Positions 1 to 9,173 of a DNA stretch of 64,000 bases are shown one piece after another. A program made the translations under genes and the position numbers. The notes beneath the pieces were generated by a model that was not told where the DNA came from, searched no databases, and saw only the letters and a program-made list of their open reading frames with translations. The DNA is from JAAGZL01 sp050288625 (GTDB lineage Bacteria; Pseudomonadota; Gammaproteobacteria; Chromatiales; Chromatiaceae), in NCBI GenBank assembly GCA_050288625.1, contig JBNKEE010000033.1, positions 40,989 through 104,988 on the forward strand, given 5' to 3'. Every line of letters starts with the position of its first letter. Position 1 is the first letter of the stretch.

Positions 1-3000
1 TAATGAAAAACAGGCACGAGAGCTACTGAGTAAGTGGCTTAAGCTATTTGGAGACCGCTACTATCTTGAAGTAAATCGTACCGGAAGACCATTGGATGAG
101 GACTGCCTACATGCCAGTGTCGGACTATCCCTGGCTACTGGTGTCCCGTTGGTAGCAACCAATGATGTGCGTTTTATTTTGCCCCAGGACTTTGACGCCC
201 ATGAGGTACGGGTCTGTATCCACGATGGCCGCACCCTGGACGATCCACGCCGTCCGAAAACCTACAGCCAGCAGCAATACCTACGTTCACCAGAGGAGAT
301 GGCTGAGCTGTTCTCTGATCTGCCTGAGGCCCTGGCTAACAGTGTAGAGATAGCAAAACGCTGTAATCTTGAGCTGACCCTAGGTGAAAACTACCTACCA
401 GAGTTTCCGGTGCCGGAAGGTATGACAGTGGATCAGTATACGGTTCAGGAGGCGGAAAGTGGTCTTGAGTCTCGCTTACACCAGATTCTAGATAAATCTG
501 CCCCAAACTATGCGGAGAAACGTAAAGAGTATGAAGAAAGACTGAGGCTGGAGCTGGATGTAATCACTCAAATGGGTTTTCCAGGCTACTTTCTCATTGT
601 GGCTGACTTCATTCGCTGGGCCAAGGAGAACGGCGTTCCAGTAGGACCAGGACGTGGCTCTGGCGCAGGATCTCTGGTGGCTTATGTATTGGGCATTACG
701 GATCTGGACCCGATTGAGCACGATCTTTTGTTTGAACGCTTCCTCAATCCAGAACGTGTCTCCATGCCTGATTTTGACGTGGATTTCTGTATGGAAGGAC
801 GCGACCGGGTCATTGAGTATGTAGCAGAGCGCTATGGACGGGACTCGGTATCGCAGATTATCACATACGGCAGTATGGCGGCTAAGGCGGTGGTAAGAGA
901 TGTGGGTAGGGTTTTGGGTCATCCCTATGGCTTTGTGGACCGAATCGCCAAGCTGATTCCGTTTGAGATAGGCATGACCCTTGCCAAGGCCCTGGAGGAG
1001 AATGAGGAGCTTGGGCAGGCCTATAAACATGAAGAGGAAGTGGCTGAGTTGATAGATATGGCCATGAGCCTGGAAGGCTTGGCCAGAAATGCAGGTAAAC
1101 ATGCTGGTGGAGTGGTTATCTCACCTACAGTCCTGACCGATTTCACCCCACTATACTGTGAGTCTAGCGGCGAGAATCTGGTCACCCAATTTGATAAGGA
1201 CGATGTAGAGGCGGTGGGATTAGTGAAGTTCGACTTTCTGGGCTTGCGTACACTTACCATAGTAGATTGGGCCTTGAAGACTATAAATGTCCAACGCCAA
1301 GAGACTGGCGAATCTGAGATCGATATCACCAAGATAAAGATGGATGACAAGCCTGCCTTTGATCTTCTAAAGTCCTGCAGGACTACAGCTGTGTTCCAGC
1401 TTGAATCACGTGGTATGAAAGATCTGATCAAAAAGCTGCAACCGGACTGTTTTGACGATATTACGGCGCTAGTAGCACTGTTTCGGCCAGGACCGTTGCA
1501 GTCAGGTATGGTGGACGATTTCATAGCACGTAAACATGGACGTCAAAAAGTAGAATACCCTCACCCTGCATTAGAACCTATCCTTAAAACAACCTATGGG
1601 GTGATCTTGTATCAGGAGCAGGTGATGCAGATTGCCCAGGTCTTGGCCGGCTACACCCTAGGAGGTGCAGATTTGCTACGCAGGGCCATGGGTAAGAAAA
1701 AGCCTGAGGAAATGGCCAAGCAGGGTGAGATCTTCCGTAAAGGAGCCGTAGAACTGGGGGTGGATGAGGATACGGCCAGCTATATCTTTGATCTGATGGA
1801 GAAGTTCGCAGGTTACGGCTTCAATAAATCTCACTCGGCGGCTTATGCCTTGGTCTCGTATCATACCCTCTGGCTCAAGGCCCACTATCCAGCAGCATTT
1901 ATGGCAGCTGTGCTCTCGGCAGATATGGATCATACCGACAAGGTGGTGGTCATGATAGATGAGTGTCGTAATATGCACCTCAAGGTCAATCCTCCCCATA
2001 TAAATTACTCCGAATATAGGTTTACGGTGGATGGCGGTGATACCGTAATCTATGGATTGGGAGCAATAAAAGGGGTGGGGGAGTCCGCAATAGAAAGCAT
2101 CATTGAGGAGAGAAAAAGTAACGGCCTATACCAAGATCTGTTTGAGTTCTGTCGTAGAGTTGATTTGCGTAAGGCTAATCGTAGGGTACTTGAGTCCTTA
2201 ATAAGATCTGGGGCCATGGATGAGTTGGGCCCAAACCGTGCGACTCTTATGTCCCAGCTTCCACTGGCGTTGAAGATGGCAGAGCAGCATCACGCCATGC
2301 AGGAAGCAGGGCAGAACGACCTGTTCGGCATGTCAGACGAAACGGCAGAATCCGTTCCAGAGCAAATAATACCTGATGCCAGTGATGAATGGGATGAGCA
2401 GTTTCGACTGCAGGGAGAGAAAGAGACGCTTGGCCTCTATCTGACCGGGCACCCTATAAATAGATACCTGGACGAGTTTCCTGGTATTGGTGTCACTAGC
2501 ATTTCAGAACTCTCTCTGGATGAGAATGGTAGTGCTAGAGGCAATGGGAATGGAAAAAAGGGCGGTGTCAGGGTTATGGTTGCCGGACTTGTCATTTCTA
2601 GCAGTCATCGAATGACTCAGCGAGGGCGTATGGGTACAGTAGTCCTGGATGACGGCACCGCAAGAATTGAGGTAACACTGTTTTCTGAGGCATACGAAGA
2701 ATACAGAGAGCTATTGGCAGCAGATAAGATTCTAGTAGCTACCGGTAGTCTAAACTACGATGAATATCGTGGTGGCCTGAGCATTAGGGCCGATCAGGTA
2801 TTGGAGTTTGAACAGGCTAGAGCTCTTCATGCCAGGGCATTACAGCTGGATACGATAAGACTAAATGGTTCTGTTTCCCCAGATATGCTAAATAAAATCC
2901 ACGGAGTATTGAAGACATACAAGGGTGGTAACTGCAGTGTGCGGCTGCGCATGGTAAGGAAGGATTCCTACGGGATCATTGAGTTTGGTGACGACTGGAA

Positions 3001-3088
3001 GGTAACACCAACAGATGAGTTATTGCGCAGGCTAGAAAGGTTATTTGACAAGGATGCGGTCGAGATGATTTATGCTAACAGGCCTTAA
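1..3088 (+). CDS. dnaE: DNA polymerase III alpha subunit, 5' end outside the window
   Basis: Catalytic subunit of the replicative polymerase. The open frame runs back to the left edge (first full codon at base 2), so about 1028 residues are visible and roughly 130-160 N-terminal residues, most of the PHP domain, are missing. An internal ATG at 92 is not the real start because the upstream codons still match DnaE (FGDRYYLEVNRTGRP). The catalytic aspartates lie in PDFDVDFC (about 766-789), and the third carboxylate is expected in GGADLLRRAMGKK. A beta-clamp-binding motif QNDLF is encoded at 2312-2326, followed by an OB-fold and tail region. The order dnaE-accA-tilS is that of many gammaproteobacteria. 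Family assignment is certain; only the start is unseen. Confidence 0.97.
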   Translation, partial: NEKQARELLSKWLKLFGDRYYLEVNRTGRPLDEDCLHASVGLSLATGVPLVATNDVRFILPQDFDAHEVRVCIHDGRTLDDPRRPKTYSQQQYLRSPEEMAELFSDLPEALANSVEIAKRCNLELTLGENYLPEFPVPEGMTVDQYTVQEAESGLESRLHQILDKSAPNYAEKRKEYEERLRLELDVITQMGFPGYFLIVADFIRWAKENGVPVGPGRGSGAGSLVAYVLGITDLDPIEHDLLFERFLNPERVSMPDFDVDFCMEGRDRVIEYVAERYGRDSVSQIITYGSMAAKAVVRDVGRVLGHPYGFVDRIAKLIPFEIGMTLAKALEENEELGQAYKHEEEVAELIDMAMSLEGLARNAGKHAGGVVISPTVLTDFTPLYCESSGENLVTQFDKDDVEAVGLVKFDFLGLRTLTIVDWALKTINVQRQETGESEIDITKIKMDDKPAFDLLKSCRTTAVFQLESRGMKDLIKKLQPDCFDDITALVALFRPGPLQSGMVDDFIARKHGRQKVEYPHPALEPILKTTYGVILYQEQVMQIAQVLAGYTLGGADLLRRAMGKKKPEEMAKQGEIFRKGAVELGVDEDTASYIFDLMEKFAGYGFNKSHSAAYALVSYHTLWLKAHYPAAFMAAVLSADMDHTDKVVVMIDECRNMHLKVNPPHINYSEYRFTVDGGDTVIYGLGAIKGVGESAIESIIEERKSNGLYQDLFEFCRRVDLRKANRRVLESLIRSGAMDELGPNRATLMSQLPLALKMAEQHHAMQEAGQNDLFGMSDETAESVPEQIIPDASDEWDEQFRLQGEKETLGLYLTGHPINRYLDEFPGIGVTSISELSLDENGSARGNGNGKKGGVRVMVAGLVISSSHRMTQRGRMGTVVLDDGTARIEVTLFSEAYEEYRELLAADKILVATGSLNYDEYRGGLSIRADQVLEFEQARALHARALQLDTIRLNGSVSPDMLNKIHGVLKTYKGGNCSVRLRMVRKDSYGIIEFGDDWKVTPTDELLRRLERLFDKDAVEMIYANRP

Positions 3089-3249
3089 ATAGGTGCAGCG
3101 CACCCAAAAGTAGCATATCATTGGTGTTGGACATACGAATATATCCAGAACAATTAATAACATACTGTTTTATATAGCAATATTAGTTGAATCATCCTTC
3201 CTCTTAGCAATAGTGTCATTCCTAGACTGAATCCGGTATATTTTCGCCC

Positions 3250-4206
3250 ATGGACCTGAATTTCCTTGAATTTGAACAACCCATCGCCGAGCTGCAAGCC
3301 AAGATCGAAGAGCTACGTCTGGTTGGTGATGATAATGAGATAAATATCCAGGATGAGATAAAGAGATTAGAGAAGAAGAGTAAATCTCTTACAGAATCCA
3401 TCTTTGCCAACCTGAGCCCATGGCAAATATCTCAACTTGCACGGCATCCGCAGCGACCCTATATGCAGGACTATATAGAAGGGGCTTTTGATGAGTTCCA
3501 GGAGCTACACGGTGACCGTGCCTTTGCAGACGATCATGCCATCATCGGTGGTGTTGCTAGGTTGGAAGGAAAACCTGTGATGCTAATCGGTCATCAGAAG
3601 GGGCGAAATACCAAAGAGAAGTTGTTCCGCAATTTTGGCATGCCTCGTCCGGAAGGATACCGCAAGGCACTGCGTCTTATGGAGATGGCAGAGCGCTTCA
3701 AGATGCCGCTTTTGACATTTATCGATACCCCTGGGGCCTACCCTGGCGTTGGAGCTGAGGAACGTGGGCAGAGCGAGGCCATTGCCCGTAATCTGAAGGT
3801 AATGGCGGGCCTGAGAATCCCCATCGTATGTACCGTAATGGGTGAGGGTGGTTCAGGTGGTGCTTTGGCAATAGGTGTGGGTGACCGGGTCCTGATGATG
3901 CAATATAGCACCTATTCGGTGATTTCTCCGGAGGGATGTGCCTCAATCTTGTGGAAGAGTGCTGAAAAGGCCTCACTGGCAGCTGAAGCAATGGCTATTA
4001 CGTCACAGCATCTAAAAAAATTGGGGCTTATCGACGGAATAATAGATGAGCCTTTAGGTGGATCTCATAGAGATATACCCACAACCATCAATAACGTTAA
4101 ACATATACTAATAGAAACATTGGAAAATCTCTCAAGGACTCCGATAGACACTCTATTAGAGCAACGTTATCAGCGATTGATGCAATACGGCAGCTTTAGT
4201 GGGTAA
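3250..4206 (+). CDS. accA: Acetyl-CoA carboxylase carboxyltransferase subunit alpha
   Basis: AccA forms the carboxyltransferase with AccD and moves the carboxyl group from biotin to acetyl-CoA, giving malonyl-CoA for fatty acid synthesis in the cytoplasm. The 318-residue protein has the usual family length. It has the N-terminal helical region (LDFEQPIAEL-like start, here LNFLEFEQPIAEL) and the crotonase-fold core with PGAYPGVGAEERGQSEAIA and GEGGSGGALAIGVGD, which form the CoA and oxyanion-hole region. It follows dnaE by 161 bases, a gap with no other gene, so it may have its own promoter. tilS starts 8 bases after its stop, suggesting cotranscription. Confidence 0.97.
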   Translation: MDLNFLEFEQPIAELQAKIEELRLVGDDNEINIQDEIKRLEKKSKSLTESIFANLSPWQISQLARHPQRPYMQDYIEGAFDEFQELHGDRAFADDHAIIGGVARLEGKPVMLIGHQKGRNTKEKLFRNFGMPRPEGYRKALRLMEMAERFKMPLLTFIDTPGAYPGVGAEERGQSEAIARNLKVMAGLRIPIVCTVMGEGGSGGALAIGVGDRVLMMQYSTYSVISPEGCASILWKSAEKASLAAEAMAITSQHLKKLGLIDGIIDEPLGGSHRDIPTTINNVKHILIETLENLSRTPIDTLLEQRYQRLMQYGSFSG

Positions 4207-4214
4207 AGCCCATA

Positions 4215-5540
4215 ATGGCTTTTCAACCGGGTCAGCTGCTGCGAACTCTCTCTGACCTACCTTCCTGTGAACGACTCCTAGTGGCCTATAGCGGTGGAAT
4301 GGACTCCCATGTCTTACTGCATGCACTTCTATCAATTCGTAATGAATTGTCTACCGAAATACATGCGATTCACATAAATCACGGACTACAGGCAAATGCA
4401 CAAGAATGGGCAGAGATATGTTCAAAGTTTTGCAGATCTAATGATATTGACATAACCATTCTAGAGGTTGACGCCAGCAGTAATAAGGGGGAAAGCCCAG
4501 AGGCTACGGCCCGTATAAGCAGATATAAAGCCATAAACAGTCTTATGTGTGAGGGAGACATCCTGCTAACTGCGCATCATAGTGATGATCAAGCGGAAAC
4601 GGTCCTCTTGCAGTTATTACGTGGTAGTGGTCCCAGTGGGCTTTCTGCCATGCCTCTAATAAATGGTTTTGGAAAAGGCTTTCATGTACGGCCATTGCTA
4701 CATATCTCCCGTGCTGAACTTGCAGATTATGCGCGGAATAATCGACTGAAGTGGGTTGAGGATTTCAGTAATAAGGATATCTCTTTCGATCGCAACTTTC
4801 TGCGTCACGAAGTAATTCCTCTGCTTAAGCAACGATGGCCATCTCTTGATCGCACTATATCGCGTAGTGCCAGCCATTGTGCTGAGGCGCAACGATTGAT
4901 TGAAGATGAGGCCAGAATCGATCTGCAAAAAATGGATATTGATTCCAGTGTCAGCATGAGTGTTTCTGCACTAGCAGGGCTTCCTCCTCCACGTGCTCGT
5001 GCGGTAATACGCACATGGATCAAGGATGCGGGATTACAACTGCCAGATACCGCACGTATGGATAGGGTCATGCTAGAGATATTGACTGCCAGAGAAGACA
5101 GGAATCCTATAGTAGATTGGTCAGGTGTGGAAATACGACGGTATCGCGATCGTATGTTTTTGATGCCTGCGTTGCAGGAATTTAGCAGCGATATAGAGAT
5201 TAAATGGGATGGTAGATCTGATTTAGAGCTCCCATCAGGACTTGGTAGTATATCGGTGGATGTTGCAGATGATGGAATATCTATAGATGCTTGGGAAAAT
5301 GGCGATATAAGCGTTTGCTTTAGAGTAGGTGGTGAAAGATGTAGGCCTGTTGGTAGAGATGTTAGCAAAAGTTTGAAAAGCCTATTTCAGGAAAGGGGGA
5401 TACCTCCTTGGGAGAGGGAAAGGATTCCATTGATAAAGATTGATGGTGAATTGGCAGCAGTTGGGGATATCTGGGTCTGCAATAAATTTAGTTCAGGGCG
5501 CTCAGTAAGGGCAGTAAGAGTGCGTTGGAATAGAGGCTAG
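4215..5540 (+). CDS. tilS: tRNA(Ile)-lysidine synthetase
   Basis: TilS attaches lysine to C34 of the CAU-anticodon tRNA(Ile), using ATP, so that the tRNA reads AUA instead of AUG. The 441-residue protein has the N-terminal PP-loop ATPase motif AYSGGMDSHVLL (residues about 24-35) and the conserved LLTAHHSDDQAETVLLQLLRG. The central and C-terminal substrate-binding domains follow, including the C-terminal CRPVGRDVSKSLKSLFQE-like segment. It lies 8 bases after accA and ends convergently with the next gene: the palindrome CTAG at 5537-5540 supplies the TAG stop on both strands. Confidence 0.95.
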   Translation: MAFQPGQLLRTLSDLPSCERLLVAYSGGMDSHVLLHALLSIRNELSTEIHAIHINHGLQANAQEWAEICSKFCRSNDIDITILEVDASSNKGESPEATARISRYKAINSLMCEGDILLTAHHSDDQAETVLLQLLRGSGPSGLSAMPLINGFGKGFHVRPLLHISRAELADYARNNRLKWVEDFSNKDISFDRNFLRHEVIPLLKQRWPSLDRTISRSASHCAEAQRLIEDEARIDLQKMDIDSSVSMSVSALAGLPPPRARAVIRTWIKDAGLQLPDTARMDRVMLEILTAREDRNPIVDWSGVEIRRYRDRMFLMPALQEFSSDIEIKWDGRSDLELPSGLGSISVDVADDGISIDAWENGDISVCFRVGGERCRPVGRDVSKSLKSLFQERGIPPWERERIPLIKIDGELAAVGDIWVCNKFSSGRSVRAVRVRWNRG

Positions 5541-6583
5541 AACTGACCTCCAGATATTCCACCTCTGACAACGAATACGTCAAGACCTATTTCGCTTAGC
5601 AGGAATGCCGCAGTAGAACTGCGTTGTCCGGTGTCGCAGTAGAGGATATAGCGTTTACCAGGGTCAAGCTCTGGCCCAAGTTTACGCACCTGGGCAAGTG
5701 GTAGATTCAATGCGCCATCGACGTGAGAATTCTGATATTCGCTTTCAAGTCGAACATCCAGGATGATAGATCCATCGTCCGTCATAACCTTGGCTTCATC
5801 CATGCTAACCAGGTTTTGGATTGGTTCATTATAAAGGTCAATAAAGTCCTGCTTAGCCAGACGCATCAGTCTACCATCAGAAAGCATGGTAATGGTGGCA
5901 TTACGCGGTGAATCAGATATTAGCGACTCCTCACCAAAGCTACTACCTCTTCCTACCTCAGCCAATACCTCTTCTGCGCCATCTGATGTTGGACGACTTA
6001 CCTGACAGCGTCCAGACTTTACCATATAGTAAAATCCACCATCCTCTCCATAGCTAACGATTACGTCACCCTCTTTGACGATTATCTCTTCCATTCTGGA
6101 GAAAAGTTCCTGAATATTTTGGGCTGGTAATCGTTTAAAAGTTTCTGTCTGTAACATGGCCATCATCCATTCACTATCAAGAGCTGATGGTCCCTTATCA
6201 TTTGTCTGATCGTCAGATTCATTATGAGCGGACGATTCACCCCATGCCAGTAGACGTTCCAGTAATACCCGATCTATCCAAACAATACTGGCAATTTCAG
6301 ATGTTATAATCGCATTATATTTGCGTGGTGTCTCAGCAGCTAGGGCATAGCTCGCATCATCTGAACCAGCTACTATCTCCTTTTCTTCATTATCCGAGGA
6401 TGTTAGTTTTATGGAGCCAGATAGTAAGAATACAGAATTCTGGTCCTGGTCGCCCTGATAAAAAACGGCCTCACCTTTAGAGAGTTTTCTGATCCTGGCT
6501 TGACGTGCCAGTTGCATAAGACTGTTTTCGTACAATGCATTAATTGGGATCAGTGTACGGAATTTGTTTAGGTCAAGTTCCAT
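5537..6583 (-). CDS. Double cyclic-nucleotide-binding domain protein with C-terminal rhodanese
   Basis: The 348-residue protein has three parts. A first, degenerate cNMP-binding-like domain spans about residues 15-115. A second cNMP domain spans about 145-250 and has a good phosphate-binding cassette (SSFGEESLISDSPRNATI). A C-terminal rhodanese domain spans about 255-345, with active-site loop CDTGQRS and the nucleophile at Cys316. No helix-turn-helix or membrane segment is visible, so this is not a Crp-type transcription factor. A plausible reading is ligand-gated sulfurtransferase or sulfane-sulfur sensing, but ligand and substrate are unknown. The unrecognised gene at 6622-7200 lies 38 bases upstream on the same strand. 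Confidence 0.85.
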   Translation of the reverse strand: MELDLNKFRTLIPINALYENSLMQLARQARIRKLSKGEAVFYQGDQDQNSVFLLSGSIKLTSSDNEEKEIVAGSDDASYALAAETPRKYNAIITSEIASIVWIDRVLLERLLAWGESSAHNESDDQTNDKGPSALDSEWMMAMLQTETFKRLPAQNIQELFSRMEEIIVKEGDVIVSYGEDGGFYYMVKSGRCQVSRPTSDGAEEVLAEVGRGSSFGEESLISDSPRNATITMLSDGRLMRLAKQDFIDLYNEPIQNLVSMDEAKVMTDDGSIILDVRLESEYQNSHVDGALNLPLAQVRKLGPELDPGKRYILYCDTGQRSSTAAFLLSEIGLDVFVVRGGISGGQF

Positions 6584-6621
6584 TCTGTTCTCACATCTAA
6601 TGTAATATTTTCAACATGATA

Positions 6622-7200
6622 TTAGAGATAATCCTTGAATAGTTCTAGTATCTCTTCCTCAGAAAAATCCTTCTCTTTTACTCTGATTGTTTGAATTTCC
6701 TCTCGTATCTTATTCTGTAGATAGAATTGCACTTCTCTTTTTTTGTTCAGCAAGGGGAAATTGGAGACAACCGGCCCACGTAATTTAAGCAAACTACCAT
6801 TTCTTTCTGGTACCTGAATATCGGACCATTTATCTATTATTATTGGAGTTATGCCGATGCTGAGCAGGAATTCATAGGCCTTATAGTAGGAACTAGTCAT
6901 CTTCCATAAAGATACACTATCATCATTTAGGATATTTTTGAGTTGACCACTGATTTTTGGAGGAATCTTTTGTTTGATATATGCGGCGCCGTAGAAGGTT
7001 AATGTATCCCAGCAATAGGAGGCTAATGGACTCGAAAGTACTCCTATAGGTGCGATTGGACCATCCAAGCGTATATTTTGGAACTGAGGACAAAACCCTA
7101 AATTTTTATCATCGGCGTCGATATAGCCAAGTACAAGTTCATCACCATTTCGGCGGGCGATTAGGAGTTTTTCCAAACCAATTTCAAATAGATTTTCCAT
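6622..7200 (-). CDS. Hypothetical protein, 192 residues
   Basis: I do not recognise this protein. It starts MENLFEIGLEKLLIARRNGD, has no signal peptide or clear membrane segment, is rich in Ile, Leu and Lys, and ends in an acidic/basic helical tail (EEEILELFKDYL). Its DNA is AT-rich: 19 G+C in the 60 bases 6901-6960. It lies 38 bases upstream of the cNMP/rhodanese gene on the same strand, so the two are probably cotranscribed. Intact frame length and context argue that it is real, but no function can be given. Confidence 0.6.
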   Translation of the reverse strand: MENLFEIGLEKLLIARRNGDELVLGYIDADDKNLGFCPQFQNIRLDGPIAPIGVLSSPLASYCWDTLTFYGAAYIKQKIPPKISGQLKNILNDDSVSLWKMTSSYYKAYEFLLSIGITPIIIDKWSDIQVPERNGSLLKLRGPVVSNFPLLNKKREVQFYLQNKIREEIQTIRVKEKDFSEEEILELFKDYL

Positions 7201-7325
7201 TGCTTATCGGTAGGTAACCCCGTTGGACGACATTTGCATTATATTAATGGTTTCTGAACGTAATAGTATAATTTTAAGTCAAAAATGGCCTTGTAGATGC
7301 ATTATTATGCAATAACATCTTGATG

Positions 7326-8033
7326 TTATAAGATAAATCTATCTCTGCGCCGGACATAGTCCTCGACAATATTATCCATAAGCTTCTGGACAAAAGGCTT
7401 TAATCCACGCAGGGACATATATTTAATTCCATCACCTATAATATCTTCACCCTGTTTTAGGCAGAATCCAAGTTTTACCCTACCTTTCTTTCCATTCACT
7501 TCAAATGATGTGTCTGTTAGCTCAAGCTCTGGATGAGATATATCCAGCTCTTTTAGATCTATTTCCATACTTTCGTAAATAACCAGGGGGCGATCCGGGT
7601 TGATCATAAAACCCTTTTCTTGCATAAGTGGCACCAGTATGTGTGGGAATGTTTTGCCAGAAAACTCAACATAAGCTTTAGCAAGCTTCATTATGGCTAT
7701 TTCATCATGAGATGTTCTTCCCGATTGTGAGATTGAGAGATAAGTCTTTCCCACATCATCTTGTACCTCTACAGTATCGTCACTACTATTACGAAACTTT
7801 ATGCGGATATCATCACCCACCATGCCAGAAAAGGTAAATTTCATTTGTGTACTTAGACCCAATTTGGCAAGGGCTACAGAAAACAGAAGATCTCCAGGAA
7901 CACAAAACATCTTATTGTCAGGATCATGCAGAGGATTGAAATCACCGGCGATGAGCTTGGCGAAGTTGCTAGCCTGTTGTCGGGTAAACGAAATACCTGT
8001 ATCAGATTCAGAGTAATAGTTATTAAGAAACAT
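7326..8033 (-). CDS. DUF3581 family protein (hot-dog-like)
   Basis: The 235-residue protein resembles the DUF3581 family of gammaproteobacteria. The segment SNFAKLIAGDFNPLHDPD, near the N-terminus, resembles the MaoC/hot-dog active-site pattern in which a D-x-N-P-x-H motif supplies catalytic residues. FCVPGDLLFSVALAKLGLS and FSGMVGDDIRIKF follow. The second half is a less conserved repeat of the fold. No signal peptide or membrane segment is present. It is transcribed away from the thioesterase gene at 8187. Substrate and pathway are unknown; acyl-CoA or another thioester is an inference from the fold. Confidence 0.75.
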   Translation of the reverse strand: MFLNNYYSESDTGISFTRQQASNFAKLIAGDFNPLHDPDNKMFCVPGDLLFSVALAKLGLSTQMKFTFSGMVGDDIRIKFRNSSDDTVEVQDDVGKTYLSISQSGRTSHDEIAIMKLAKAYVEFSGKTFPHILVPLMQEKGFMINPDRPLVIYESMEIDLKELDISHPELELTDTSFEVNGKKGRVKLGFCLKQGEDIIGDGIKYMSLRGLKPFVQKLMDNIVEDYVRRRDRFIL

Positions 8034-8186
8034 AATTGATTTCTACAAAATATCCTTTTGGATGGTATTCTATTGTTATCGATGCGATTTTAACGATTCT
8101 TTTGTAAAAGTTTTATCTAAGAAGGGTGTGATTCTAACCGTAAACTACCAATTTACTCCACTCAAATTAGCTATATTGAGCAAATA

Positions 8187-8639
8187 ATGGACACAATAAA
8201 GACACTAGAGCATACACTTCATACTGAGGTCCCTCTAACCGAGCAGATGGGAATGCGGGTTGAGTCTCATGACCAGAATGAGCTAGTGCTGCATGCTGAT
8301 TTTGAACCTAATATAAACATACATGGAACAGCATTTGGTGGAAGCTTGTACAGTATCTGCGCCGTTACCTGCTGGGGCATGTTGCACCTAAAATTTGAGG
8401 AAGAGGGCATTGAAGCACACTCTGTATTAGGTAGTGCCAGAATCGATTATTTACAACCAGTTCGGGGTGACATTAAGGCTAGATGCAAATTGCCGGATGG
8501 TAGAATATTTGATGAATTTATCCAAAGCATAAAGCTGGGAAAGAGGTCCAGAATTGAGCTTGATGCTGAGATACATACGGAAAACGGACTTGCTGTCACT
8601 TACACTGGTAGTTATTCCACATTCTTTAGACGTGACTGA
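8187..8639 (+). CDS. YiiD C-terminal-type thioesterase
   Basis: This 150-residue protein matches the putative thioesterase domain found at the C-terminus of E. coli YiiD, here as a stand-alone protein. Family features are PLTEQMGMRVESHD at the start, NIHGTAFGGSLYSICAVTCWG (the hot-dog central helix region, about residues 47-67) and ARIDYLQPVRGDIKARC. It would hydrolyse acyl-CoA or acyl-ACP thioesters in the cytoplasm; the natural substrate is unknown. It is the only plus-strand gene in a minus-strand neighbourhood and ends 12 bases before the convergent ferritin-like gene. Confidence 0.85.
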   Translation: MDTIKTLEHTLHTEVPLTEQMGMRVESHDQNELVLHADFEPNINIHGTAFGGSLYSICAVTCWGMLHLKFEEEGIEAHSVLGSARIDYLQPVRGDIKARCKLPDGRIFDEFIQSIKLGKRSRIELDAEIHTENGLAVTYTGSYSTFFRRD

Positions 8640-8651
8640 CTATCATGGCAA

Positions 8652-9134
8652 TTAGAGAACAGGCCTGTCTTCCTCGTCCATAGAAAGAGATATTTTGGCC
8701 CGTTCAAGCATCTTTCTATGTTCTTCCTCTTCTAGCGCTAATTCGTCACAATATTGTTTTATTGCCGGATTTTCAACCATGGATGACATAACCTGATAGG
8801 TATCGCGAGCATGTATCTCCATATTTATAGCGAAGTCTAGAATGGCCATCATATCACCACTTTCAAATAGTTCGTTATGAGCCGATTTAGCAGCTTCTTC
8901 CATATCCTTTTCAAGATCTGCAATATACGCTTTTGCATCGAACCCGTCTGTCAATTCTGTCCCTTCAGCCTTATCTAGAAATTCCTTAGCGTGATCCTGC
9001 TCAAGTCCAGTGAGCTCAATAAATAACATGCGAGCCTCATCATCTGGTGTTCGTTTAGATGCCAGATTATAGAAGGCCGCAGCCTTTATCTCATTCGCGA
9101 GGGCATTTTTCAGGACATCATTCGCAGTTCCCAT
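8652..9134 (-). CDS. Ferritin-like (rubrerythrin-type) diiron protein
   Basis: The 160-residue, almost wholly helical protein has four iron-ligand-like helices: ANEIKAAAFY, GLEQDHAKEF, NMEIHARDTY and LEEEEHRKML. The paired E and ExxH pattern is that of the rubrerythrin/ferritin-like diiron fold. It lacks the C-terminal rubredoxin domain of classical rubrerythrin. Likely roles are iron binding or peroxide handling, but this is inferred from the family. A strong AGGAGG Shine-Dalgarno sequence lies 6 bases before the ATG at 9134. The MaoC gene lies 39 bases upstream on the same strand. Confidence 0.85.
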   Translation of the reverse strand: MGTANDVLKNALANEIKAAAFYNLASKRTPDDEARMLFIELTGLEQDHAKEFLDKAEGTELTDGFDAKAYIADLEKDMEEAAKSAHNELFESGDMMAILDFAINMEIHARDTYQVMSSMVENPAIKQYCDELALEEEEHRKMLERAKISLSMDEEDRPVL

Positions 9135-9173
9135 CAGGATCCTCCTCTATGGAAAATTATTTGGTCGCTTATC

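Noticed and set aside
488..1102. 204-residue ORF antisense to dnaE
   Set aside because: It lies wholly opposite the conserved polymerase core and has no family features; antisense shadows are common where codon usage allows.
7312..7329. ATAACATC-TT-GATGTTAT hairpin at the end of the DUF3581 gene
   Set aside because: The loop is only two bases and no T tract follows, so it is not supported as a terminator.
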